Of a stretch of 28,190 nucleotides of DNA, positions 1 through 7,164 are shown piece by piece (position 1 is the first letter of the stretch; each line of letters starts with the position of its first letter). A program made the translations under genes and the position numbers. Location of the stretch: positions 1 through 28,190 of the IMG/VR virus record IMGVR_UViG_3300006919_000313; one strand, 5' to 3'. The notes beneath the pieces are model-generated. The model saw only the letters and a list, made by a program, of their open reading frames with translations, searched no databases and had not been told where the DNA came from. Source of the DNA: a virus.

Positions 1-60
1 CCGGAAGGGCTTGCGACTGGCGATGTGTGGAATGATTCCGGCACGCTGAAAATTGTTTAG
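1..60 (+). CDS. C-terminus of a phage tail protein (partial)
   Basis: Frame 1 is open from the window edge to a TAG at 58-60 and gives 19 residues ending in GDVWNDSGTLKIV. This Gly-x-x-W-N-D-x-G-x-L-K-(I/V)-V ending is a common C-terminus of phage tail or baseplate proteins. The tail genes that follow support this. The start lies outside the window, so neither length nor function can be judged further. Confidence 0.6.
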   Translation, partial: PEGLATGDVWNDSGTLKIV

Positions 61-87
61 TAACTCCAAGCCAGAAAGGGCTTTCCA

Positions 88-336
88 ATGTCTGACGACT
101 TCTCCGGTTTCGCGCGCGGCCTGACATCTCCCGGCGTCTATCACAAATCATTGACGGCAACCGTGGCGGATATCGATCCAAAGCCGCTTGTGATCCGCTG
201 CGATGTGGCGGGCACTGCAACGCTTGTTGATGCGGATGGCGTGTCTATCGCCTATAATCTTGCCGCTGGCGAGCGTATCGACTGGCGTCCAACCAAGTTC
301 ACGGCTGGCACTGCAACCCTAATCGCTTGGTGGTAA
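88..336 (+). CDS. spike base protein-like (RCAP_Rcc01079 type), 82 aa
   Basis: An 82-aa protein with the layout known for the spike base protein family first named in the Rhodobacter gene transfer agent: an N-terminal D-x-F...GL-x-SP segment, then short beta strands with Gly-Thr-Ala patterns, and a hydrophobic Trp-Trp end. In gene transfer agents such proteins sit at the base of head spikes; here the gene lies in the tail/fibre module. An AAAGGG Shine-Dalgarno lies 7 bases before the ATG. The next gene starts 3 bases after the stop, so the two are probably co-translated. The family call rests on length and residue pattern only. Confidence 0.65.
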   Translation: MSDDFSGFARGLTSPGVYHKSLTATVADIDPKPLVIRCDVAGTATLVDADGVSIAYNLAAGERIDWRPTKFTAGTATLIAWW

Positions 337-339
337 TCA

Positions 340-2394
340 ATGCCCGGATATGGCTACGGCTACGGCTACAGTTCGCGCGGTGGGCCGCTTGGCGTCTCTC
401 TCTCCTACGACCTTACCGAATACGAATGGGCCGAGGCGTGGTTCACATACGTTGACCCAGGCGCGGCGGGCACTGCGGTTGGCCAGATTCGAGACGTTGG
501 CGTTCTGGCAGACGGCACGATTGTCGCCACTGGCGGGCAGACGGCATATCCAGGCACACCTACCGCCGTTCGCTATGCAGTCACTGGAGGCACATCGGGC
601 GCGGGAACGCCTCTGATTGCGCACTTGGCATGGTTCGACCGGGACGATGGCAGCATCATCCGCGTCGTTGAGATCGGCAGCACCACTGGCTATGAGCGCG
701 CCTATGCGCTGGACGTGGCCACGCTGCCCGGATATGGCGAAGTTGTTGTCATAGCGGGCCGCGCTGGCGATGCGTTCTATACGACGACAGGGGCATATCA
801 GGAGACGTTCCAAGGCGACAGCAACCCCAACACCAACCCCTATGGGCCGCAGGATGGGTTTGTATCCATCTTCCGGGCGTCGGACGGCACGTTGCTTGCG
901 TCGTCCTATGCCGGTGCGCCAGACGGCGACCTGGCGCGAGACGTGCAGGTAATGGGCAGCAGCATTTTGCTCGCCAAGTCGCGCTACGGCGGCGGCACGC
1001 CAACGTCCAGCAATGACCTGATTTCCTACACCTACGATCTGTCTGACCGGAACTGGGTATGGAGCCCTGGAAACTCGCCAAACAGTGAAGGCGGAACCCC
1101 GTCAGCCACCCTTGGCGATGGCTATATATTTGTCCAAATGTCCACGGATGCCGAGCCGACAACGGGAACGACAACGGGCGCGCTGGAGGAAACATGGAAC
1201 GGCGGGCAATCAGTTCAGTACGCCGTGAAGCTGACCCAGGCAGACCCGCCGGTACTGGTTGCCGCGACATACCTGATTGACGGGAATGGGCTGGTCAACA
1301 ACACGGCAGAGACGCACTCTGCCAGCTATAGCCCGCTGACCAAGCATCTGGCGATGGCGACGGTTGTCGGCTTTGGCTATGACGCGCCGGTCACGCTCGA
1401 TGCTGCGGTATCGACCCAGCACGGCGGCACCCTTGGCCCGTCCGGCTTGGTGACGGTGTTGGATGCCAACTTGGCGACCATAATCTATTGCACCTATATC
1501 GACGGCACAACGAACGACGTGCTGACATCGCCCGATGGATGCGTCTACCACACCGATGGGCGCTTCGCTGTTGGCATTGAAAAGACGACTTCGCCGACGC
1601 TGCCGGTCACTGACGGCTCGACGTATCCCGGCTATCAGACGGGCGCGGTGTTCGTCTTTGCGCCGGACGGTGCGGGCAGCTATGTGCTGGAATTTGGGTC
1701 ATATGTGCCAGAGGCGGAAATCCGATGTGTCGGCTGGACGCCTGAAGGCGACCTTTTGATTGGTGGCCGCGCGCATGATGGCGGTAGCGGAAGGCCCGCA
1801 AGTTTCGTCCAGTTGTACGACCGTCTGCCCACTGAGGCGCACTTCAACAAGGCACCTCTGGCCAACGTCTACCTCGAAACGCCAGCGGCGCTTACGACAA
1901 CGCTGCCGGCATTCACCGGGGCAGTTGGCACCTTCGCGGCCCGCTTGCGCAAGCCTGACGATGGCCTCAACGCGGGCATTTTCTTTATGACCGGCGATTT
2001 GGATGTGTCGATGCGTGACACAATATCGAATCAAATTCGGGCCAGCTTTAAGGGCGGCGCTAACGAGTTCAGTGCGTCGAATGTTTACCGCAATGACCGG
2101 TTTCTCACGCTCCTTGTAACATTCGACTTTGCCGCTGGCTTGGCTTACGTCTACATCGACGGGGTGGAAGTGCTGGAATACACCGCCCTTGCTGGATCGC
2201 AGGCCATCGGCACGAACCCGCTTAGCATGTTGAAGGGCACGGCCTATGGCATGGAATGCGCTTGGTTGCGATGCTGGAATGTTTATAGTGCCGATGGTAG
2301 TATTCCGACGGAGACGCCCCTTATCGACGAGGGGCCGGACCCGGATGACGTTAATATCAGCCCGTACATCGCGGGCACCGCAGCTTACACATAG
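340..2394 (+). CDS. large virion/adsorption protein with C-terminal lectin-like domain, 684 aa
   Basis: 684 aa, rich in Gly, Thr, Ala, Asp and Tyr, with almost no Lys or Cys. It begins with a short Tyr-Gly tandem repeat (residues about 3-10). Residues about 30-480 show repeating beta-strand blocks with G-D-G/A-D-G and V-V-x-G-x-A patterns, compatible with a beta-propeller. Residues about 495-665 resemble a concanavalin A/LamG-like jelly roll (F-A-A-R-L-R-K-P, then L-L-V-T-F-D, then Y-V-Y-I-D-G-V-E). Such proteins bind host surface glycans as fibres or decorations. It lies 3 bases after the spike base gene and before a lipoprotein and a tailspike-like gene. The exact structural role is inferred. 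Confidence 0.7.
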   Translation: MPGYGYGYGYSSRGGPLGVSLSYDLTEYEWAEAWFTYVDPGAAGTAVGQIRDVGVLADGTIVATGGQTAYPGTPTAVRYAVTGGTSGAGTPLIAHLAWFDRDDGSIIRVVEIGSTTGYERAYALDVATLPGYGEVVVIAGRAGDAFYTTTGAYQETFQGDSNPNTNPYGPQDGFVSIFRASDGTLLASSYAGAPDGDLARDVQVMGSSILLAKSRYGGGTPTSSNDLISYTYDLSDRNWVWSPGNSPNSEGGTPSATLGDGYIFVQMSTDAEPTTGTTTGALEETWNGGQSVQYAVKLTQADPPVLVAATYLIDGNGLVNNTAETHSASYSPLTKHLAMATVVGFGYDAPVTLDAAVSTQHGGTLGPSGLVTVLDANLATIIYCTYIDGTTNDVLTSPDGCVYHTDGRFAVGIEKTTSPTLPVTDGSTYPGYQTGAVFVFAPDGAGSYVLEFGSYVPEAEIRCVGWTPEGDLLIGGRAHDGGSGRPASFVQLYDRLPTEAHFNKAPLANVYLETPAALTTTLPAFTGAVGTFAARLRKPDDGLNAGIFFMTGDLDVSMRDTISNQIRASFKGGANEFSASNVYRNDRFLTLLVTFDFAAGLAYVYIDGVEVLEYTALAGSQAIGTNPLSMLKGTAYGMECAWLRCWNVYSADGSIPTETPLIDEGPDPDDVNISPYIAGTAAYT

Positions 2395-2405
2395 GAAGGC
2401 CAACC

Positions 2406-2672
2406 ATGACAAACCTTGCAAAGTTCCTGCGCATCGCTTGCCTCGGCGGTGGCGTGCTTGGGCTCTCGGCCTGCGCGGTCGCTACCGACTTGATCAATCA
2501 GGGCCGCCCCTACGCAGCCCGCACGGCGGCGGAACTGGTACAGGCCGAGTGCGCCCTCCCTATCAGCGAGCGCAAACTCAATGCTGAAGCCGTCGCCGCG
2601 CTATTGCTGGCAGCGGGAAGCCCGGCACTGTTCAACCTTGATTGCCAAGGCGACGGCCAGAAGGACTTTTAG
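2406..2672 (+). CDS. small lipoprotein, 88 aa
   Basis: The N-terminus is a lipoprotein signal: Lys and Arg early, a hydrophobic Gly/Leu stretch at residues 10-20, and the lipobox L-S-A-C with the modified Cys at residue 23. The mature part would be 66 aa, mostly Ala-rich helix with two further Cys. AGGAAGG precedes the ATG by 6-7 bases. It lies between two virion genes. It could be an outer-membrane spanin or a superinfection-exclusion lipoprotein; the sequence does not decide. No overlapping inner-membrane spanin gene is present next to it; the only coiled-coil membrane protein nearby begins at 4113. Confidence 0.75.
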   Translation: MTNLAKFLRIACLGGGVLGLSACAVATDLINQGRPYAARTAAELVQAECALPISERKLNAEAVAALLLAAGSPALFNLDCQGDGQKDF

Positions 2673-2675
2673 CCC

Positions 2676-3986
2676 ATGCGCACGCTCTCCCCGGTTACAC
2701 AGGCCGATGCCTACAGCGCACTACGGAACGCCGGGGCGGGCGATACCGTCAAGCTGGGCAATATTGCCATGGACAGTCTCACTGGCGGGACTGCGATTGC
2801 CCCCGGCGTCACCATCGAAGGCGGGCAATTCACCCGGATCAACGGCGGGTGGAATAAGGTCAAGTTCCTGGGGCCAACGCTGCGACCGAACGGCATTGGC
2901 TTCAACACAACTGCCATCATCCTGCATGGTGACGATTGCATTATTCAGGGCCTAGACCTGGATTGCCGCGACGGCGCTTTGTGGACTGTGCGCGACTGGC
3001 GTGACCGCTCAACGGGCGGGGTCATGTTCTATGGCCACGGGTGCCAGCTTATCGGCGGCGCTATGTACGGCGTCCGCACGGGCTTTGTAGCCCAGCATTC
3101 TAGCACTGGCGCGCGCGTTGAGGGCCTGCGGATCAAAGGCATTTCCGGTGACGCCTTCCGCCCAAACGGCAACGGCACGCGCATTGCGCTATGCGACGTC
3201 ACCGACACTTGGGCGGTTGACGGCAATCACGATGATATGGTCCAGGCGTTCGCGCTTGATCCGGCGACCGGCAGGCCAACCAAATCAATGGCCCATTCGG
3301 TCGATGATGTGCAGATTGTCGGCAATGAGTTCTATTCCTGCGACGACCCGGCCAACGAAATATGGAGCCGGACGGCAGAGCCGGGGCCTATCAACCCGGA
3401 CGCGCCGCCGCTTATATCCGCGGGGCAGGGCATATGGATGGGCGATGGTGCGCCGCAAAACTGGACTGTTGACGGCAACCTGCTTGTTCTCACGCCATGG
3501 AAACACGGCATCAGCCTTGGCGGCGCTATCGGCTGCCGGGTAACGAATAACCGCGTGATCGACGGCAACCCGCGCTATCGTGGCGAGGGCCTGCGGATTT
3601 TCGTCCGGGCCGGGAATGGCAATCAGGTCGTAGGCAACGAAGCGCCAAGCGTGCCGAAGTATCAGGCGCACAACCGGGAAATTCCGCCGTCCGACTATGC
3701 CAAGCATTACAAAGACCCTGCGCGCTTCGACTTCCGGCCAATCGGCTCCGTTCCGGCCCCGGTCCCCGTCCCTCCGGCTCCGGTCCCGCCGCCCGTTGTT
3801 GTGCCAGAGACGCCGGTTGATGAGCCACAAGAGCCGTTGCCGGTAGACTTTCTCTTCAGCGATGATGGAAGCGGGCCTGGGGTAATCCCAGAGCCGCCAA
3901 CCGATGAGCCACAAGCGGCCATCGTTGCGGAGATCGAATCCGGGCTGGCAAACCTGACGGCGCTTGTCGCCAAACTGAAAGGTTAG
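2676..3986 (+). CDS. right-handed beta-helix tailspike-like protein, 436 aa
   Basis: Residues about 15-320 carry the repeat pattern of a right-handed parallel beta-helix (pectate-lyase fold): successive short strands with G-x-x-I/V-x-G and N-x-V/I turns, for example VTIEGGQF, VEGLRIKGISG, VQIVGNEFYS, CRVTNNRVIDGN. Phage proteins with this fold are tailspikes that bind or cut surface polysaccharide. A proline-rich linker (Pro-Val/Ala repeats, residues about 352-375) and a short acidic then coiled C-terminal region follow, perhaps for oligomerisation. The gene starts 3 bases after the lipoprotein stop. No catalytic residues can be assigned with confidence. Confidence 0.75.
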   Translation: MRTLSPVTQADAYSALRNAGAGDTVKLGNIAMDSLTGGTAIAPGVTIEGGQFTRINGGWNKVKFLGPTLRPNGIGFNTTAIILHGDDCIIQGLDLDCRDGALWTVRDWRDRSTGGVMFYGHGCQLIGGAMYGVRTGFVAQHSSTGARVEGLRIKGISGDAFRPNGNGTRIALCDVTDTWAVDGNHDDMVQAFALDPATGRPTKSMAHSVDDVQIVGNEFYSCDDPANEIWSRTAEPGPINPDAPPLISAGQGIWMGDGAPQNWTVDGNLLVLTPWKHGISLGGAIGCRVTNNRVIDGNPRYRGEGLRIFVRAGNGNQVVGNEAPSVPKYQAHNREIPPSDYAKHYKDPARFDFRPIGSVPAPVPVPPAPVPPPVVVPETPVDEPQEPLPVDFLFSDDGSGPGVIPEPPTDEPQAAIVAEIESGLANLTALVAKLKG

Positions 3987-3997
3987 CGGCACAGTGC

Positions 3998-4044
3998 CAG
4001 CATACGATTGTATAGGTGTGATATACTTCACAAGTGGTATGCTG
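3998..4044. repeat. inverted repeats in the gap after the tail genes
   Basis: The gap after the tailspike gene holds an 8-bp perfect inverted repeat, CAGCATAC at 3998-4005 and GTATGCTG at 4037-4044, enclosing a second one, GTATA at 4010-4014 and TATAC at 4022-4026. The inner part is AT-rich, with TATACT at 4022-4027 as a possible -10 element but no good -35. It could be an operator or promoter for the coiled-coil gene, or a weak transcript end for the tail genes. Confidence 0.35.
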
Positions 4045-4113
4045 CCCGGCGTGCAAGTCTCGCACGATGCAACATTTGTGGAAGCCTCTCATGCCGTTTG
4101 GCCCTATGCCTAA
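4039..4113 (+). CDS. tiny ORF, possible leader coupled to the next gene, 24 aa
   Basis: ATG at 4039 opens a 24-codon frame (starts MLPGVQVSHD) whose TAA shares its last A with the ATG at 4113 (TAATG). This stop/start overlap is the usual border in this phage and would explain how the next gene is translated without a clear Shine-Dalgarno. There is no strong ribosome site before 4039 itself and no homology that I recognise. It may be chance. Confidence 0.3.
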   Translation: MLPGVQVSHDATFVEASHAVWPYA

Positions 4114-4490
4114 TGCCGATAAACGCCGAAGCATTTATGGCGATGGTCGTAGCCATGGTAGGGGCTCTTTGGCTGTTTATTCGCAACCTCGTGGCACGGC
4201 AGACGGAGACGCAGGATCAAACCCGCAAGATGGAAGCGGCGCACGCCAAGCGCTTGGAAGAGATCATAATCGAGAACAGCCGCCGCATCGAGGCGCTGGC
4301 AATGTCTTATGCCGACCGGGTGGAAGCGGGGAAGGCGGCTCACTTACAGGATACCCGCGAGATGCTTTCTCAGGTAATGGACTTGCAGCGGGAATCCTTA
4401 GAGACGGCCCGCGCGATGGCCGCCTCTGTAGAGCGGCTGGCGAGGTCAGAGAGCAACAGGTCGAAAGTTTCGAGTTGCACCACGCCTTAA
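4113..4490 (+). CDS. membrane-anchored coiled-coil protein, 125 aa
   Basis: One transmembrane helix near the N-terminus (residues about 9-25, ending ALWLFIRNL) is followed by a long charged helix with heptad spacing (residues about 35-110), a predicted coiled coil. This layout fits an inner-membrane spanin or another phage envelope protein. I chose the ATG at 4113 because it overlaps the stop of a 24-codon ORF; the next Met at 4137 also keeps the membrane helix. The last ten residues (ending SSCTTP) break the heptad pattern, while the -1 frame continues it. Function is not certain. Confidence 0.55.
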   Translation: MPINAEAFMAMVVAMVGALWLFIRNLVARQTETQDQTRKMEAAHAKRLEEIIIENSRRIEALAMSYADRVEAGKAAHLQDTREMLSQVMDLQRESLETARAMAASVERLARSESNRSKVSSCTTP

Positions 4491-4567
4491 AGCGCGTCAT
4501 GGCCGAAATACGCCGCGGCCTGGATGAATTGGACACCATCATAGACCGCGACGGCACGAACGGTTAA
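4475..4567 (+). CDS. short out-of-frame coiled-coil segment (frameshift product or small gene)
   Basis: In the -1 frame relative to the preceding gene, about 40 codons before the TAA at 4565-4567 look coding: charged, helical and heptad-like (HALKRVMAEIRRGLDELD). Possible starts are TTG at 4475 or ATG at 4499, both without a good Shine-Dalgarno. A -1 shift near 4440 would join it to the upstream coiled coil smoothly. No classical slippery heptamer is present at that place. It may be a small overlapping gene, a frameshifted extension, or the result of an old indel. Confidence 0.35.
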   Translation: MHHALKRVMAEIRRGLDELDTIIDRDGTNG

Positions 4568-4734
4568 ACTGCGTCGTCCATAAAGTCCGCCTTCCCAAGT
4601 TTGTCGAGATACGCGATGGCTTTGAGGGCTGTGCGCAAGCGTTCGATCTCGTCAGCAGCTTCAGCGTGCAAGTCTGGCGAAATGTCAAACCGTCCGTCCA
4701 AAAACCGCAGCCGCTCAACAATGTCCTTTTCCAT
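4564..4734 (-). CDS. small helical phage protein, 56 aa
   Basis: Starts MEKDIVERLR and ends ADFMDDAV. The middle holds the LHAEAADEIERLR pattern seen in many short phage proteins of unknown role. The ATG at 4734 is preceded by the ribosome site inside the 33-bp border repeat at 4731-4763. It is the last gene of the early minus-strand operon and converges on the plus-strand frame ending at 4567, overlapping it by a few bases. No terminator is visible between them. Confidence 0.7.
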   Translation of the reverse strand: MEKDIVERLRFLDGRFDISPDLHAEAADEIERLRTALKAIAYLDKLGKADFMDDAV

Positions 4735-4737
4735 CAC

Positions 4738-4926
4738 TCATTCCCCTCCTTTGGCCGGTCGATTGCGCCAGCGCCGCCAACGCCGCCACTGCATGTCCGC
4801 TACGGTACCCGCCGCCATAAAGGCAGACAAAGCCGCAGCAGTGTACTCGCCCCAGATGAGAGACAGCCCGGCGATGGCTATTGCCATGATCAGCATTCCG
4901 TGGTTTTCGTGGTCCCTGCTCGTCAT
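4738..4926 (-). CDS. small membrane protein, 62 aa
   Basis: Starts MTSRDHENHG. It has one or two hydrophobic helices (residues about 11-40, with AIAIAGLSLIWG and AALSAFMAAG), then an Arg/Trp-rich tail. An AGGGGA ribosome site precedes the start by 8 bases. ATG at 4926 is preferred over the overlapping frame from 4933, which lacks the membrane pattern. A size of about 60 aa with two hydrophobic segments fits a holin or another small phage membrane protein, but no lysis enzyme is next to it. Its last codons lie in the 33-bp border repeat. Confidence 0.6.
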   Translation of the reverse strand: MTSRDHENHGMLIMAIAIAGLSLIWGEYTAAALSAFMAAGTVADMQWRRWRRWRNRPAKGGE

Positions 4927-4939
4927 CACTCATTCCCCT

Positions 4940-5170
4940 TCACATGCTGTCGTAGGTGTCTCGAAGCGCCGCGTGCGCTTCGAGCATCGCAACAACATCG
5001 CCAGAAGCCAATGCCCGTGCCGCCTGATCAAGTTCGGCCTCGATAACCGCAATCGTCAATTTGGCCATCGGGGCAACCTTAGCCACCTCCTCATAGGATG
5101 GGATAACCACAGTTCGAACCTGTGCCATCAAATCCGGCAGCGCGTCCGCAAGCGTGTTGATATCGCTCAA
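4940..5170 (-). CDS. small helical phage protein, 76 aa (TTG start)
   Basis: Ala/Leu-rich helical protein starting (M)SDINTLADA and ending DTYDSM. The start is a TTG at 5170 with AAAGGA 7 bases upstream; the nearby ATG at 5176 is in another frame and gives only a very short product. It lies in the early operon between two membrane proteins and ends just before the AAGGGGA ribosome site of the next gene. I do not recognise a family. Confidence 0.6.
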   Translation of the reverse strand: MSDINTLADALPDLMAQVRTVVIPSYEEVAKVAPMAKLTIAVIEAELDQAARALASGDVVAMLEAHAALRDTYDSM

Positions 5171-5195
5171 ATCTCATTCCTTTCCGCGGTTAGGC

Positions 5196-5357
5196 TTACA
5201 CGGCGAAAACCGCCAAGTTGCTAGCCCCGCCTCCCAAAAGCCCTATACCGACACAGCACCACGCATCAGAAAACCGGCGATAGTTGCAGGCCATATCAAT
5301 GGAAAGGGCGATTAACCCCGCCCCGCCGATCATCGCCGCAGTCGTTGCCCAGGCCAT
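5196..5357 (-). CDS. small two-helix membrane protein, 53 aa
   Basis: ATG at 5357 shares one base with the TGA of the gene upstream (TGATG). The product starts MAWATTAAMI, has a first hydrophobic helix at residues 3-22 (GGAGLIALSI), a polar turn with Cys and Arg, and a second helix at residues 33-53 (CCVGIGLLGGGASNLAVFAV). It ends four residues after the second helix. Its ribosome site lies in the 33-bp border repeat at 5354-5386. It may be a small holin-type or envelope protein; nothing more can be said. Confidence 0.6.
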   Translation of the reverse strand: MAWATTAAMIGGAGLIALSIDMACNYRRFSDAWCCVGIGLLGGGASNLAVFAV

Positions 5358-5386
5358 CACTCATTCCCCTCCTTTGGCCGGTCGAT
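5354..5386. repeat. 33-bp border repeat, copy 2 (copy 1 at 4731-4763)
   Basis: The 33 bases at 5354-5386 and at 4731-4763 are identical. Each copy contains the last codons of one minus-strand gene, a GGAGGGGA ribosome site, the stop and the start codon of the next gene. In copy 2 the upstream gene is read as ...DRPKEGNE-stop, in copy 1 as ...RPAKGGE-stop: the same DNA in two different frames. The first 19 bases recur at 6022-6040, and 16 of them at 4924-4939. Confidence 0.9.
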
Positions 5387-6025
5387 ATTGTGTTTTGAGA
5401 CAGTGAAGGTCAGTGCCACAACCCATGGATTTTCGGCCCACCCATAGCCGCGGGCCTCATAGATACTATTCCAGAGCCACCCAAATGCGTTGCGGGGATC
5501 AATGCACCAGTCCTGCCAAAGCCAACCGTGATCTTCATTGCCCGGCTGGCCGTCGCGGTCTGGAATGCCGTATTTGCATTTGCTGCCCCCCTTCCCCCGC
5601 ATCGCCAGCCCTTCGGCTGTCGCATCCGCGGCGCTGATATCCTGCACCCGCTCAACCCGAACGCCAGTGACAGTCAGGGTCAGCCGTGACGCCCCCCGGG
5701 ACATGTGGATAGATGGCCTCCATTTAGGCTCTGGCGGGTAGGGCAGGTCGAAGCCATGCCGCCTACATTCCCGCGCGTAGCCGCTGGCGCGGTAAAGAAC
5801 CCATTGCGGGTCAACACTACCGACAAAGGCACAGCTTTCCCGCACCCACAGCCGGTCGCCGACTGCAAACCCGCTTGTATTCGGAATGTCACGCGCAGCC
5901 ATGATGCATTCGCGGACAACACCGGGCGAGGGCTGCGGTTTCAACACACGCCGCGTCTGCGTCTTGCGCCCTTCCATCAGCGCCTGGATCATAGGGCCGC
6001 TAAACAAGATTGGTCTATCAGCCAT
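5357..6025 (-). CDS. ASCH-like phage protein, 222 aa
   Basis: Starts MADRPILFSGPMIQALMEGR followed by KTQTRRVLKP, the hallmark of a widespread phage protein related to the ASCH/PUA-like fold. Other features are GDRLWVRES and V-x-R-V-Q-D-I-S...A-x-A-E-G. ASCH-like proteins are thought to bind RNA or modified nucleotides; the phage version has no proven role. The ATG at 6025 shares a base with the TGA of the GapR-like gene. The C-terminal codons (DRPKEGNE) lie in the 33-bp border repeat. Confidence 0.75.
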   Translation of the reverse strand: MADRPILFSGPMIQALMEGRKTQTRRVLKPQPSPGVVRECIMAARDIPNTSGFAVGDRLWVRESCAFVGSVDPQWVLYRASGYARECRRHGFDLPYPPEPKWRPSIHMSRGASRLTLTVTGVRVERVQDISAADATAEGLAMRGKGGSKCKYGIPDRDGQPGNEDHGWLWQDWCIDPRNAFGWLWNSIYEARGYGWAENPWVVALTFTVSKHNIDRPKEGNE

Positions 6026-6264
6026 CACTCATTCCCCTCCAGCGCTTCGAAATAAAGCGCCTCTAGGCTTTCCAGTTCGGCCCGCTCTTGGGCACCCATC
6101 TTGCGCTTGCGGAGAACAACCCGCATGGCCTTGGTGTCATAGCCGTTCGATTTGGCTTCCTGGAAAATGTCTTTCACAAGGTCGGCAATTTCGGCCTTCT
6201 CCGTTTCCAGGTGTTCGATTTGTTCGATGTACTGGCGCAGTTGCGCGCCGTTCGCTTGGGTCAT
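6025..6264 (-). CDS. GapR-like nucleoid protein (DUF2312), 79 aa
   Basis: The protein matches the DUF2312/GapR family: L-R-Q-Y-I-E-Q-I-E-x-L-E-x-E-K near the start, then A-K-S-N-G-Y-D-x-K-A-M-R-V-V-L-R-x-R-K, then a third helix. GapR of Caulobacter is a small chromosome protein that binds overtwisted AT-rich DNA ahead of replication forks and assists type II topoisomerases. The start is the ATG at 6264 with AGGAAA upstream; a longer in-frame Met at 6309 has no ribosome site. Length fits the family (about 80-90 aa). The long leader (6265-6423) is unusual for this operon. Confidence 0.85.
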   Translation of the reverse strand: MTQANGAQLRQYIEQIEHLETEKAEIADLVKDIFQEAKSNGYDTKAMRVVLRKRKMGAQERAELESLEALYFEALEGNE

Positions 6265-6423
6265 GGTGTCTTTCCTTCGTTCGTTGTTAGTGCCGGAGAT
6301 GCCAGCCATTGCCGGGTAAAAATGCAAGACACCGCACCCGGCTTTGAACTCACGCTGTACTGGCTTTAGGACGCTCCGGCCCGCCCCCTAGGGAGTTGCG
6401 GTGTCTATTCTGTTGCATGGCGG
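6265..6423 (-). promoter_or_regulatory. structured 159-base leader upstream of the GapR-like gene
   Basis: This is the longest gene-free stretch in the early operon. It holds a 10-bp perfect inverted repeat (6327-6336 with 6397-6406), a 7-bp one (6311-6317 with 6336-6342) and an 8-bp palindrome CCCTAGGG at 6386-6393. On the minus-strand RNA the arms come in the order A, C, A', C', the topology of an H-type pseudoknot. No clear promoter and only a 22-codon ORF (6350-6418) without a ribosome site were seen. It may be a cis-acting RNA or a protein-binding region. Confidence 0.4.
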
Positions 6424-7164
6424 TCAAGCAGCCACGATTTTACGGGTTGGCGCTGGGTCCGGCCCGCCCGCCTGATAGTTGACCAGCACCGGGGCGATGT
6501 AGACCAGCTTCCTTTCAACCCGCCCTTTCCCGTGTACCTGTTGCCGGATATAGCCAGAGCGCATATGCACTGGCATCGCGCGGCGAGAGCCTGACACCGG
6601 GCGGCCATCGCGGTCGTAGACGGTCCCAATATGAAACACCGCATGGCGGGGCACGGGCGGCAACCCTCGCTCCACTCGCTTGCGGTTCAGTGCAGTCGGC
6701 TCGACTACCTCACGATCCACGCCGCGAATGTTCAGGATCAGCAGCGCCACCGCCGCCGCAAAGCCAGCCGCAAGCCGGTCCAGGTCGCTTGATCCTTTGC
6801 CGCTTATGTGCAGCTTCCCATCGTCGGGCAAGACCATCAACGGCGTGTCAGATACGGTCAGCACCGGCTCGCTATAGGCACATACATAGGCGTCAAAGCC
6901 GCCGTCATTGTCCGTCAGCAAGACCAGCCGCCTGACGCCATCCTCTGCCTCAAACTCGACGGCAACCTCTGGATATGGCAAGTGGAACAGGTCAGCGTCC
7001 AGGGCTGCGCGGATGGAAGCCACCACGTCAGACCGGCCCAGCAAGTCCACCAGCTTGCGGTCGATAACGAAATGATGCGCGGCCATGGCCCGGGCGAGTA
7101 TGGGATCGTCAGGCGCAACCTCAGCCATCTTGTGGATTGCCGTCGCGATGTATTTCTGCACCAT
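6424..7164 (-). CDS. conserved phage protein of unknown function, 246 aa
   Basis: Starts MVQKYIATAIHKMAEVAP. ATG at 7164 shares a base with the TGA of the gene before it. The N-terminal 150 residues are alpha/beta with acidic stretches (VAVEFEAEDGVRRLVLL). The C-terminal third has R-G-L-P-P-V-P-R-H and then G-Y-I-R-Q-Q-V-H-G-K-G-R-V-E-R-K, a basic motif followed by V-Y-I-A-P, a pattern I recall from phage and mobile-element proteins of unknown role. The basic motif suggests nucleic-acid binding, which is inference. Confidence 0.6.
   Translation of the reverse strand: MVQKYIATAIHKMAEVAPDDPILARAMAAHHFVIDRKLVDLLGRSDVVASIRAALDADLFHLPYPEVAVEFEAEDGVRRLVLLTDNDGGFDAYVCAYSEPVLTVSDTPLMVLPDDGKLHISGKGSSDLDRLAAGFAAAVALLILNIRGVDREVVEPTALNRKRVERGLPPVPRHAVFHIGTVYDRDGRPVSGSRRAMPVHMRSGYIRQQVHGKGRVERKLVYIAPVLVNYQAGGPDPAPTRKIVAA

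Noticed and set aside
1699-2421. 240-codon minus-strand open frame inside the lectin-like gene
   Set aside because: It is antisense to a gene with clear coding pattern and continuous plus-strand context; its product is low in structure and it has no ribosome site.
3285-4031. 248-codon minus-strand open frame opposite the beta-helix gene
   Set aside because: Arg-rich product typical of a GC-rich shadow frame; the plus-strand beta-helix repeats explain the region.
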